A DNA stretch of 64,000 nt from positions 1,922,001 to 1,986,000 of the forward strand of contig NZ_CP135916.1 of assembly GCF_032391395.1 (NCBI RefSeq), given 5' to 3'. How positions within the stretch are numbered: the first letter of the stretch is position 1; each line of letters starts with the position of its first letter. The notes beneath the pieces are model-generated. The model was not told the DNA's origin and ran no database searches. It saw only the letters and a program-made list of their open reading frames with translations. The position numbers and the translations under genes were made by a program. Origin of the DNA: Sphingomonas sp. Y38-1Y (lineage in GTDB: Bacteria; Pseudomonadota; Alphaproteobacteria; Sphingomonadales; Sphingomonadaceae). Shown here piece by piece: positions 49,817 to 58,021 of the stretch.

Positions 49817-51889
49817 TCAATTAATCATGATGATGCCGCCCTTGACGGTCACCATCGCACTGCCGCTGACATTGGTGATCGCGCCCTTGGCATCGAGGAT
49901 CGCGGTCGCCTCGATCTTGATGATCGGGCCCTTGATCGTGATGCCCGAAGGATCGATCTTGATCGAGGAAGGGCCGGACGTCAGCGTGATCGATTGCGGC
50001 GCCTGTTCGGCGATCGTCGTGCCCGCATCGACCTTGAGCGACGTGCCGACCGTCAACTGGTCGGAGCTGCCGACCTTCGTCGATCGCTTGGCACCAACGG
50101 TCTCGGTCTGATTGCTGCCGACGTCCAGCGTCTCGTCGACACCGACGGACTGCTTGCGGTTCTTGGCGATCGTGTCGGTCTGGTGACGTCCGATCTGGAC
50201 CACCTCGTCCCGCCCGACATATTCGGTGCGATCGAAGCCGATCATCACTTCCTGATTGTGGCCGACATGGATCGATTCGTCGAAGCGGATACGCGAGTTC
50301 ATGTCGCGCTCGGCATGGACGAAGATCTCTTCGTGTCCGCCCTTGTCCTCGAACCGGATCTCGTTGGCGCCGGGTTCGCCAGTGTCGAGCGCCTTGGTAT
50401 CGGGATAGCGGCCGGTGTCGCCATAGCGCTTCGTTCGCCAAAGCGCGCGCGTCTTGTGCTCGGGCAGCTTGTAGAGCGGCATGTGCTGGCGGTTGAACAC
50501 GCGGCCGACGACGATCGGCCGATCGGGGTCGCCGTCGAGGAAGTCGACCAACACCTCGTGCCCCACGCGCGGCAGGATGACGTTGCCCAGGCCGCCCGTC
50601 TGCGACACGCGGATCCAGCAGCTGGTCTTCTCGTGCTGCGCCTCGCCCCGATCCCAGTGGAAGCGGACCTTCACGCGCCCGAACTCGTCGGTGTAGATTT
50701 CCTCGCCCTGCGGCCCAGTGACGAACGCGGATTCGAGGCCGTGCGTGCGCGGGCGCGGCATGACGCGCGGCGACTGGAAGCGGGTGTCGGCGGGGATCGC
50801 CTCGAACCGGACATTGTACGGCTGCTCCTGGCCACGCTGGCCCGAGCGATAGCTTTCGGCGGCGATGCTGTGTTCGGCGCGGGTGACGAGATAGCTCGCG
50901 TTGAAGCGACCGACAGGATGGCGCGCGATCTTGACGATGTCGCCGACCGAGACGCCCGTCGCCTGCGACGTCCCGGTGAACACGCGGCGATCGGCGCGCA
51001 GCGCCTCCAGCGCCGCCTGGGCCTTGTCGCGGCCGAACCCCTTAGCCTTGGCGTGATCGAGGTAGTCGTGCTGGTAGCGGCCGGGATAGTCGAACCGCTC
51101 GCTTTCGTCGGAGGGATGCTTCCCCTCGGCCACGAACTCGGCATCGAGCGGCCGGCCGGGCTCGGTGAAGTCGAAATCGCGCAGGATCACGCTGCTCGTC
51201 GCGACCGTCGACACTCGTTCCGACCAGCTTTGCAGGAAGTGACCGCCATCCTCGTCGAAACGCACGCCCGAATCGACGTTGAAGACGGACACCGAGTTCG
51301 GATTATAGGTCAGCGCTTCCGGATTGCCCGGCCGATGGGCCTGCGGACTTTCGCACAGCACCAGCCGGTGACCACTCGCGTGGTGCCGATAGAAGAAGTA
51401 GATGCCCTCTTCTTCCATCAGCCGGCGGACAAAGGCGAAGTCGCTCTCGCGATACTGGACGGTGTAGATGCGTTTGTCCCGCGGACGGGAAAGCGCCGTG
51501 TAGTCGACCCGTTCCTCATAAGGGAGCAGCACCTCCCGGATGATCTCGATCGCGGTCTTGTCCTGAAAGATCGCCATCTGTCGGTTCTGGTCGATGAAAT
51601 AGGTCCATGGCATCAACGTCAGGCGGTAATGATGACCGTCCGTTTCTTCGCGCTCGTGAGTCGCCGCGACGAGTAGCCCGTCGAAATGGCGGACGAGCTC
51701 GTCATCCTCGCGAACCCGCAGATGACATGGCTTGCCGAGGTGCGGTCCCAAGTCGATCTCGAGCGGCGAGATGATGTCGGCGGCGATGAGGAAGTCTTCG
51801 CTCAAGGCCTCGACCGACTCGATACGTTCGAGCACCACCTGCTCGTCGCCAAGGTCGATCGCCATGTCGGTCTGCCTGGCCTGTGGCAT
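49817..51889 (-). CDS. tssI: T6SS spike protein VgrG (TssI)
   Basis: A 690-residue trimeric spike. The gp27-like N-terminus begins near MAIDLGDEQVVLERIESVEA, with ESDFAFVRRLMEEEGIYFFY (about 150-170). The gp5-like OB domain contains GEEIYTDEFGRVKVRFHWDR and GNVILPRVGHEVLVDFLDGDPDRPIVVGR. The DUF2345-type beta-helix runs in short repeats (IGRHQTDTI, VGSNQTETVG). It ends ITNVSGSAMVTVKGGIIMIN with no extra effector domain. ATG 51889 (MPQARQTDM) is preferred over 51973, which would add a lipoprotein-like leader foreign to VgrG and run into the divergent promoter. Confidence 0.95.
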   Translation of the reverse strand: MPQARQTDMAIDLGDEQVVLERIESVEALSEDFLIAADIISPLEIDLGPHLGKPCHLRVREDDELVRHFDGLLVAATHEREETDGHHYRLTLMPWTYFIDQNRQMAIFQDKTAIEIIREVLLPYEERVDYTALSRPRDKRIYTVQYRESDFAFVRRLMEEEGIYFFYRHHASGHRLVLCESPQAHRPGNPEALTYNPNSVSVFNVDSGVRFDEDGGHFLQSWSERVSTVATSSVILRDFDFTEPGRPLDAEFVAEGKHPSDESERFDYPGRYQHDYLDHAKAKGFGRDKAQAALEALRADRRVFTGTSQATGVSVGDIVKIARHPVGRFNASYLVTRAEHSIAAESYRSGQRGQEQPYNVRFEAIPADTRFQSPRVMPRPRTHGLESAFVTGPQGEEIYTDEFGRVKVRFHWDRGEAQHEKTSCWIRVSQTGGLGNVILPRVGHEVLVDFLDGDPDRPIVVGRVFNRQHMPLYKLPEHKTRALWRTKRYGDTGRYPDTKALDTGEPGANEIRFEDKGGHEEIFVHAERDMNSRIRFDESIHVGHNQEVMIGFDRTEYVGRDEVVQIGRHQTDTIAKNRKQSVGVDETLDVGSNQTETVGAKRSTKVGSSDQLTVGTSLKVDAGTTIAEQAPQSITLTSGPSSIKIDPSGITIKGPIIKIEATAILDAKGAITNVSGSAMVTVKGGIIMIN

Positions 51890-51963
51890 CGATCCGCATC
51901 CCCCCAAAACCGGCGCCATCACCAACACCGGCGACCCGATCATAGCGACGAGCCGTTGCATGC

Positions 51964-51992
51964 TTGCGACCATCGGCCACCTGCACTATACC
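51964..51992 (+). promoter_or_regulatory. Candidate promoter of the plus-strand T6SS operon
   Basis: TTGCGA (51964-51969) and TATACC (51987-51992) are spaced by 17 bases, 26 bases before the OmpA-like start codon. It lies in the 129-base divergent gap upstream of vgrG. Confidence 0.45.
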
Positions 51993-52018
51993 GTCTTTAT
52001 TACGGGGGGAGGCGTGGC

Positions 52019-52783
52019 ATGCGCCAGTCATTTTATCATATTCCGCTACTTGGCCTGATCGCGGCGACTTCGACGCCTGTGCTTGCGCAGCAGAGCGAGC
52101 CATCGGTCGAAAGCTATCTTTGCACCTTCGCCGGCAAGTGCGGCGACCAGGCAGCGGAGCCGGAGGCCGAGACGCGCGCCGCGCCGGAAACGCGCGGGTT
52201 CCGCATCGCCCGTCCGGGCGCGCGGCAGGAGACGACGGCGGCACCCGAGACGCGCGGCTTCCGCGTCGCACGCCCGGGTGTGCGCCAGACGACCCCGGCG
52301 CCGGAGACCAAGGGCTTCCGCGTCGCCAATCCGGTTGCGGCCCGGCCCGTGGCGGCGCCGGTCGGTACGCGCCGATCGGTCGCAGTCGCACGGCCCGCGT
52401 CGCGGCCGATGGCACCACGCGCCGTTGCCGCGCCCGCGGCGAACAGCGGCCGCGCCGACCTGTCGATCGGGTTCGAGCTCGGCTCGGATCGGATGACTTC
52501 GGCGGGTGTCGCCAAGGCACGCATTTTCGCCCAGTCGCTGATGCTGCCCGAGCTTTCGAGCAAGCGCTTCGCGATCGAGGGGCATACCGACAGCTCGGGC
52601 GACCAAGCGGCGAACGTCGCGTTGTCGTCGCGGCGTGCGCAGGCGGTCGCCGACTATCTTGTCGGGCAGGGCGTCGATCGCGGCCGGCTTGAGGTGAAGG
52701 GCGTCGGACCGGCCTCGCCGCTGCCCGGCCACCGCGCCAGCGATCCGGCCAATCGCCGGGTAGAGGCGGCGCTGATTTCCTGA
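52019..52783 (+). CDS. Exported OmpA-like protein with tandem repeats, first gene of the T6SS operon
   Basis: A 254-residue protein. The signal peptide MRQSFYHIPLLGLIAATSTPVLA (cleavage near 23) is followed by a short segment with two cysteines (SYLCTFAGKCGDQ). Three near-repeats of about 18 residues come next: APETRGFRIARPGARQE, APETRGFRVARPGVRQT and APETKGFRVANPVAARP (54-110). A Pro/Ala/Arg-rich spacer leads to an OmpA-type C-terminal domain (about 145-254) with RFAIEGHTDSSGDQAANVALSSRRAQ-like peptidoglycan-binding residues. It lies 30 bases before tssA. A role in anchoring the T6SS to the cell wall is inferred from position. GGGGGAGG precedes the start. Confidence 0.85.
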   Translation: MRQSFYHIPLLGLIAATSTPVLAQQSEPSVESYLCTFAGKCGDQAAEPEAETRAAPETRGFRIARPGARQETTAAPETRGFRVARPGVRQTTPAPETKGFRVANPVAARPVAAPVGTRRSVAVARPASRPMAPRAVAAPAANSGRADLSIGFELGSDRMTSAGVAKARIFAQSLMLPELSSKRFAIEGHTDSSGDQAANVALSSRRAQAVADYLVGQGVDRGRLEVKGVGPASPLPGHRASDPANRRVEAALIS

Positions 52784-52813
52784 CCCGTTCGGGTTCCGGC
52801 CGGGGAGGGGCGG

Positions 52814-53845
52814 GTGGACGTCGAGCAGCTATTGGCACCCGTCTCGGCCGACGACCGCGTCGGCCCCGACCTTGCCTATGACAATGATCGCCAGCTGATC
52901 GAGGCGGCGTTCGACCAGGCCGCCGAAGGGGGCGACGCGGCCGAGGGCGTCGACTGGCGCGATACGCTGCGCCGGTCGGAGGCGCAGCTTGCGCGGACCA
53001 AGGACCTCTGGCTCGCCAGCTATATCGTTCGCGCGGGCGCTCGGCTGGGCGATCTGAACGCGGTGCGTGACGGCACCCGCGTGATGGCAGGACTGTTCGA
53101 GGGCTATTGGGACGACGTCCATCCGCAACTCGACGAGTACGGCTTCCCGGGTCGCAAGGCGCCCTGCGAGTCGCTGACGCGGATCGGCGAGTTCCTGGGC
53201 CCGCTTCGCCGCACGGTGCTGATCGAGCATCCGCGCCTCGGCCGCTATACCGGCGAGGATATCGAGCGCTTCGCGGTCGAGGGGGACGCGGCGGAAGGCT
53301 ATGGCATGTTCCGCCGCGCCGTCGAGGAACTCGATACCGCGGTGATTGCCGAGGCAGTCGACGCGCTCGATCAGATCCGCGAGTCGATCCGCGCCGCCGA
53401 TCGCGTGCTGACCGAGCATGCGGGCAGCGACGACACCGGCACCAACTTCCAGCCGACCTACGACGCGATCGAGGCGCTGCGGCGCGCGATCCTGCCCTAT
53501 GCGGGCGTGCTCGCCGATCCTGTCGCGGCGAGCGAGGAAAGCGCCGACTGGTATGCGGACATCGGCGACGACTGGAGCACGCCGACGCCGAGCGCCGCCG
53601 AGCCATCGGGGGGCGGCAAGGCGGGCGGGCGGGTCGACAATCGCGACGACGTGATCCGATCGATCGACGCGATCATCGACTATTACAGCCGCCGCGAGTC
53701 CAGCAGCCCGATCCCCGTCGCGCTTCGCCGCATCCGCGCCTGGGTGCCGATGGATTTCCTGGAGTTGATGAAGGACATCGCGCCGTCCGGCGAAAGTGAG
53801 GCTTCGATTGTCCTGAAACAGCGCGAAGATAGCGGCTGGGGCTAA
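52814..53845 (+). CDS. tssA: T6SS cap protein TssA
   Basis: A 343-residue TssA that initiates baseplate assembly and sheath polymerisation. The N-terminal ImpA_N domain has VGPDLAYDNDRQLIEAAF and WLASYIVRAGARLGDL. The Gly/Ser-rich linker is near 255-275. The C-terminal segment RDDVIRSIDAIIDYYSR with SSPIPVALRRIRAWVPMDFLELMKDIAP is the family's typical end. The length fits the short-TssA class. It starts with GTG (52814) behind GGGGAGGGGCG. Confidence 0.93.
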   Translation: MDVEQLLAPVSADDRVGPDLAYDNDRQLIEAAFDQAAEGGDAAEGVDWRDTLRRSEAQLARTKDLWLASYIVRAGARLGDLNAVRDGTRVMAGLFEGYWDDVHPQLDEYGFPGRKAPCESLTRIGEFLGPLRRTVLIEHPRLGRYTGEDIERFAVEGDAAEGYGMFRRAVEELDTAVIAEAVDALDQIRESIRAADRVLTEHAGSDDTGTNFQPTYDAIEALRRAILPYAGVLADPVAASEESADWYADIGDDWSTPTPSAAEPSGGGKAGGRVDNRDDVIRSIDAIIDYYSRRESSSPIPVALRRIRAWVPMDFLELMKDIAPSGESEASIVLKQREDSGWG

Positions 53846-53902
53846 ACAGGTTGCGTCGCTGAATAACTAGCGTAAGGTCGACGCGGCGGGAGTAGAGGGG
53901 CA

Positions 53903-53921
53903 GTCGAACGATTCGTTCGAC
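53903..53921. promoter_or_regulatory. Perfect palindrome in the tssA-tssB gap
   Basis: GTCGAACGATTCGTTCGAC consists of two 8-base arms around ATT, 19 bases before the tssB start codon. It may be an operator or a small mRNA hairpin before the sheath genes. The 95-base gap is one of the two longest inside this plus-strand run. Confidence 0.5.
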
Positions 53922-53940
53922 CTGTCGACGAGGGGGTGAC

Positions 53941-54480
53941 ATGGCGAGCAAGAGCGGACAGCGGTTCATTCGTGAGAACCGGGCGCCTCGCGTCCACATT
54001 GAGTATGAGGTCGAGACCTATGGCGCGCGCCAGAAGGTCGAGTTGCCGTTCGTCATGGGCGTGCTGTCCGACTTGTCGGGCAAGAGCCATGTCGAGAAGA
54101 AGGAAGTCGGCAAGCGAGACTTCGTCGAGTTCGACATGGACAATTTCGACCAGCGCATGGCCGCGATTGCACCGCGCGCCGCCTTCAACGTCGACAACTC
54201 GTTGTCTGACGACGGCGGCAAGATGTCGGTCGATCTGACCTTCAAGTCGATGAACGACTTTTCGCCGGGCGAGATTGCCAAGAACGTGCCCGCGCTGGCC
54301 AAGCTGCTCGAGGCGCGGCAGCAGCTCAATGACCTGCTCCTCTACATGGACGGCAAGGACGGCGCGCAGGAGCTGCTCGACAAGGTGCTCAAGGATCCGG
54401 CGCTCTTGTCGGCCCTGTCGGCGGCCAAGCCGCAGGACGACAAGGTCGAGGTGACGATCCCCGACCAGTCCCAGGGTTGA
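53941..54480 (+). CDS. tssB: T6SS contractile sheath small subunit TssB
   Basis: A 179-residue VipA homologue forming the sheath with TssC. It has the N-terminal SKSGQRFIRENRAPRVHIEYEV-like segment, ELPFVMGVLSDLSGK (about 38-52), RDFVEFDMDNFDQRMAAIAPR and a C-terminal DLLLYMDGKDGAQELL. The first residues form the strand that links sheath rings. GAGGGGG precedes the ATG. A 76-base gap with two hairpins separates it from tssC. Confidence 0.97.
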   Translation: MASKSGQRFIRENRAPRVHIEYEVETYGARQKVELPFVMGVLSDLSGKSHVEKKEVGKRDFVEFDMDNFDQRMAAIAPRAAFNVDNSLSDDGGKMSVDLTFKSMNDFSPGEIAKNVPALAKLLEARQQLNDLLLYMDGKDGAQELLDKVLKDPALLSALSAAKPQDDKVEVTIPDQSQG

Positions 54481-54489
54481 GCCGCGCGA

Positions 54490-54544
54490 CCGGCGCTTCG
54501 CCGGCGCGAGCTTTGAACGACAGCGCGTAAGGCCCCGTCGGGGC
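54490..54544 (+). promoter_or_regulatory. Two short hairpins in the tssB-tssC leader
   Basis: CCGGCG/CGCCGG (54490-54504, loop CTT) and GCCCC/GGGGC (54532-54544, loop GTC) lie in the 76-base gap. The second ends right before the tssC ribosome site (GGAG, 54545-54548). No T-run follows, so they are not terminators. Confidence 0.4.
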
Positions 54545-54556
54545 GGAGACAGACCA

Positions 54557-56044
54557 ATGGCGCAGGAAGCCTTTCAGACGACGCAGCCGCAGACCGAGAC
54601 GGTCGCGCTCGACGATTTCGCCTCGCTCCTCCAGAAGGAGTTCAAGCCTGCCGACGAGAGCAAGAAGGGTCGCATCGAAGTCGCGGTCGCCACGCTCGCG
54701 CAGCAGGCGCTCGCCGATGCCGCGACGATCGGCCATGACGTATTCTCGACCATCGACGCGATGCGGGCGGCGATCGACCGCAAGCTTTCCGAGCAGGTCA
54801 ACCTCATCATCCACCATCCCGAGTATCAGCAGCTCGAAAGTGCGTGGCGCGGCCTGTCCTATCTCGTCTTCAACACGTCGACGGGTAAGGACATGAAGAT
54901 CCGGGTGATGAACATCGGCAAGGACGAGTGCCGTAAGATGTTCCGCCAGTTCCGCGACGCGGCCTGGGACCAGAGCCCGCTGTTCAAGAAGATTTATGAA
55001 AGCGAGTTCGGGCAGTTGGGAGGGCAGCCCTATGGCGCGTTCACCTGCGATTATTTCTTCGATCATTCGGGCCCCGACCTGGAGGTCATGAAGGGCTTGG
55101 CCAAGATCGGCGCGGCGGCGCACGCGCCGTTCATCGCGGGTGCCGCGCCCAGCCTGTTCGGGATGCAGAGCTGGACCGAGCTGTCCAACCCGCGCGACCT
55201 GGGCAAGCTGTTCGACGCGACCGACTATGCCGCGTGGCGGACGTTCCGCGCGAGCGACGATGCGCGCTATCTCGCGCTCACCATGCCCCGCTTCCTTGGC
55301 CGTCCTGTCTATGGCGCCAAGTCCGATCCGGTCGACGAGTTCGACTTCGAGGAGGATGTCGCCGGCGATCACGACAAGCATCTGTGGGTCAATGCCAGCT
55401 ATGCGATGGCGACCCGCATCACCGATGCGTTCAGCTCCTATGGCTGGTGCACGCGCATCCGCGGCGTGGAATCGGGTGGTACGGTCGAGGGGCTGCCGAC
55501 GGCGATGTTTCCGACCGACGATGGCGGCGTCGATCTGAAGTGCCCGACCGAGATCGCGATCAGCGACCGCCGCGAGGCAGAGCTGTCGTCGTCGGGTCTG
55601 CTGGCGCTCATCCATCGCAAGAACACCGATCAGGCGACCTTCATCGGTGCGCAGACGGTTCACAAGCCCAAGGTGTTCGACAATCCCGATGCGACCGCGA
55701 ACGCGAACCTGTCGGCCCGGCTGCCCTACATCTTCGCCAGCTGCCGCTTTGCGCATTACCTGAAGTGCATGGTGCGTGACTGGGTCGGCGGCAATCGCGA
55801 GGCGGATCAGCTTCAGCGCGACCTGCAGAACTGGGTCCTCCAATATGTCGACGGTTCGCCCAGCACGTCGAGTGAGGAGACGAAGGCGTCGATGCCGCTC
55901 AAGGACGCCAAGATCGAGGTGATCCCCGACGAGGAGAACCCCGGTTACTACAAGGGCAAGTTCATGTTCGTGCCGCATTACCAGCTTGAGGGCATGGACA
56001 TCGCGCTGAGCATGGTGTCGCGCCTGCCGAAGGCGGCAGGCTAA
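54557..56044 (+). CDS. tssC: T6SS contractile sheath large subunit TssC
   Basis: A 495-residue VipB homologue. Typical segments are IDRKLSEQVNLIIHHPEYQQLESAWRGLSYL-like (about 75-105), MRVMNIGKDEC-like, PFIAGAAPSLFGMQSW, and FASCRFAHYLKCMVRDWVG near 395-415. It ends in GMDIALSMVSRLPKAAG. It builds the outer sheath, and its N-terminus is the ClpV recycling contact in related systems. It lies between tssB and hcp. Confidence 0.98.
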   Translation: MAQEAFQTTQPQTETVALDDFASLLQKEFKPADESKKGRIEVAVATLAQQALADAATIGHDVFSTIDAMRAAIDRKLSEQVNLIIHHPEYQQLESAWRGLSYLVFNTSTGKDMKIRVMNIGKDECRKMFRQFRDAAWDQSPLFKKIYESEFGQLGGQPYGAFTCDYFFDHSGPDLEVMKGLAKIGAAAHAPFIAGAAPSLFGMQSWTELSNPRDLGKLFDATDYAAWRTFRASDDARYLALTMPRFLGRPVYGAKSDPVDEFDFEEDVAGDHDKHLWVNASYAMATRITDAFSSYGWCTRIRGVESGGTVEGLPTAMFPTDDGGVDLKCPTEIAISDRREAELSSSGLLALIHRKNTDQATFIGAQTVHKPKVFDNPDATANANLSARLPYIFASCRFAHYLKCMVRDWVGGNREADQLQRDLQNWVLQYVDGSPSTSSEETKASMPLKDAKIEVIPDEENPGYYKGKFMFVPHYQLEGMDIALSMVSRLPKAAG

Positions 56045-56156
56045 AAAAGAGCCGCGCGTTCCGAAATGTTCGACTGCCCCGTCGTGTCCGGCGGGCCGGT
56101 CCCTGTGTCTGCGTACCTAGCGATCAACACATTCAAACGGTTCGAGGAGACGGAAC

Positions 56157-56651
56157 ATGGCAGTCGATCTTTTCCTGAAAATTGACGGTATCGATGGCGA
56201 GTCGCAGAAGGACGGCCACAAGGGCGAGATCGACATCGACTCGTTCTCGTTCGGCGCGGTGCAGCACGGCTCGTTCCACACCGGGGGCGGCGGCGGCGGT
56301 TCGGGCAAGGCCGAAATCACCGACATCTCGATCAGCAAGCAGGTCGATAAGGCGTCGGCGACGCTCTACAAGTTCTGCGCCTCGGGCAAGCACATCCCCA
56401 AGGTCGTGCTTTACTCGCAGAAGGCCGGCGACGGCGAAAAGCCGCTGACCTATTACACGATCACGCTCGACGACGTCATCGTGTCGAACATCCAGAATTC
56501 GGGTTCGAACCACGGCGACTCGATCCTGGAGTCGGTGAGCTTCAACACCGCCAAGCTGACGTTCGAATATCAGGCGCAGGGCAAGGACGGCGCCAAGGAC
56601 GGCGGCGTGGTCAAGGCGTCGTACGATATTCGCGAGAACAAGGTCGCGTAA
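56157..56651 (+). CDS. hcp: T6SS inner tube protein Hcp (TssD)
   Basis: A 164-residue Hcp1-family ring-former that stacks into the tube pushed out during firing and can carry small effectors. It has MAVDLFLKIDGIDGESQ at the start and ASATLYKFCASGKHIPKVVLYSQKA in the middle. It ends FEYQAQGKDGAKDGG. A run of six glycines in a loop (about 44-49) is longer than I would expect. GAGGAGACGG precedes the start. The 112-base gap upstream may hold its own promoter, as Hcp is made in large amounts. Confidence 0.96.
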   Translation: MAVDLFLKIDGIDGESQKDGHKGEIDIDSFSFGAVQHGSFHTGGGGGGSGKAEITDISISKQVDKASATLYKFCASGKHIPKVVLYSQKAGDGEKPLTYYTITLDDVIVSNIQNSGSNHGDSILESVSFNTAKLTFEYQAQGKDGAKDGGVVKASYDIRENKVA

Positions 56652-56681
56652 GCGGACCGGTCGGCGGGAGGGCCGGACATC

Positions 56682-57473
56682 ATGTCGCTGGAAACCGCCG
56701 ACCAACTCGTCCGATCGGGAGACCTCGACGGCGCGCGTGCCGCGCTGGTCGAGGTCGTCCGCGCGCAGCCGTCCGACCAGGGCGCGCGCATGTTCCTGTT
56801 CCAACTGCTGGCGATCGCCGGCGAATGGGACAAGGCGAGGAAGCAGCTCGACCTGCTCGCGCAATTGTCGGGTGAGGCGCAGATGCTCGCGGTCGCCTAC
56901 AACCAGGCAATCGCTGCCGAGGCCGAGCGCGCAGCGGTGTTCGCCGGGACCGCGCGGACGCGGCAGCATGTCGCGTCGGACTGGGCCGAGGGCGTCGTCG
57001 AGGCGATCGAGCGTTCGGCCAACGGCGACGCCGAGGGTGCGGATGCCGCACGCGATGCTGCGTTCGATGCAGCACCGGACACGCCCGGCCGCCTCAACGA
57101 CGCGCGCTTCGAGTGGATCGCCGACGCCGATGCGCGCTTCGGCCCCTGTTTCGAGGCGATCATCGCCGGCAAGTACGGCATCCAGCCCTTCGATCAGGTT
57201 GAGCGGATCGAGAGCGAGGGTCCGCGCGATCTTCGCGACCTGATCTGGTATCCCGTCCAGATCGCCTTCAAGAACGGCCAGTCGGTCGCGGCGATGCTGC
57301 CCGCGCGCTATCCGGGTAGCGAGGGCGCGGGCGATGCGGCGCTGCGCATGGCGCGGTCGACCGAATGGACGGTCACACCGGGCGGCGAGGCGGGGGTCGG
57401 CCAGCACTTGATCGGCCTGTCGGATGGCAGCGAGCACGGGCTGCTGAGCCTTCGAACGCTCGTCTTCGATTGA
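56682..57473 (+). CDS. tagJ: T6SS accessory protein TagJ (ImpE family)
   Basis: A 263-residue protein with tetratricopeptide-like helices at the N-terminus (ADQLVRSGDLDGARAALVEVV, then DQGARMFLFQLLAIAGEWDKAR). A C-terminal ImpE domain carries GRLNDARFEWIADADARFGP and YGIQPFDQVERI, followed by RDLIWYPVQIAF. TagJ binds the sheath subunit TssB and modulates its recycling in systems that have it. It is a marker for one subset of T6SS, often together with an FHA protein, as here. It sits between hcp and tssE, 7 bases before tssE. Confidence 0.93.
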   Translation: MSLETADQLVRSGDLDGARAALVEVVRAQPSDQGARMFLFQLLAIAGEWDKARKQLDLLAQLSGEAQMLAVAYNQAIAAEAERAAVFAGTARTRQHVASDWAEGVVEAIERSANGDAEGADAARDAAFDAAPDTPGRLNDARFEWIADADARFGPCFEAIIAGKYGIQPFDQVERIESEGPRDLRDLIWYPVQIAFKNGQSVAAMLPARYPGSEGAGDAALRMARSTEWTVTPGGEAGVGQHLIGLSDGSEHGLLSLRTLVFD

Positions 57474-57480
57474 GCCGGGC

Positions 57481-58014
57481 ATGAGCGTCCAGCAGCGCCT
57501 GACCCCGACGCTCTTCGACAAGCTGGTGGGCGACCTGGAGATTTCAGGGCTTCGCGACACGGAGGCCGAGACGCCGGAAATCGCACGCGAGGATTTCCGC
57601 CACTATGCTGTTCCGAAGCTCGACCGCTTCAACGAAGCGGCGCTGCGCGCGACAATCCGCCGCGAGCTGGCCTGGCTGCTGAACACCACGAACCTGGAGG
57701 CGCTGGTCGACCTGGAACCCTATCCGCACGTCCAGTCGAGCGTCCTCAACTATGGGCTGTCCGACCTGTCGGGGAAGTCGATGGGGCGGCGCAGCGTGCT
57801 CCAGCGCGCCCGGGAGATCCGCAAGGCGATCCGCGCGTTCGAACCCCGGCTCGATCGCGACAGCCTGACCGTCGAGCCCGCCGAGGATGCGTCGAACGTC
57901 ACCGGCGTCACCTACATGATCCAGGGCGACATCACCGCCGCCACGCGGGCGATGCCGGTCAAGTTCCGCACCGAGGTGGAGGCAGAGACCGCCGCGGTCA
58001 GCGTGCGCGAGTAG
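57481..58014 (+). CDS. tssE: T6SS baseplate protein TssE (gp25-like)
   Basis: A 177-residue homologue of phage T4 gp25, a baseplate wedge protein that starts sheath assembly. It shows QQRLTPTLFDKLVGDLE at the start, RDTEAETPE, and the conserved VQSSVLNYGLSDLSGKS (about 83-99). The helix REIRKAIRAFEPRLDRDSL follows. It is slightly longer than the minimal gp25 core because of an N-terminal extension. tssF begins 7 bases downstream. Confidence 0.94.
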   Translation: MSVQQRLTPTLFDKLVGDLEISGLRDTEAETPEIAREDFRHYAVPKLDRFNEAALRATIRRELAWLLNTTNLEALVDLEPYPHVQSSVLNYGLSDLSGKSMGRRSVLQRAREIRKAIRAFEPRLDRDSLTVEPAEDASNVTGVTYMIQGDITAATRAMPVKFRTEVEAETAAVSVRE

Positions 58015-58021
58015 CCGCGCC

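Noticed and set aside
49721..51676. A 651-residue plus-strand frame opposite vgrG
   Set aside because: Antisense shadow; VgrG domains are complete on the minus strand.
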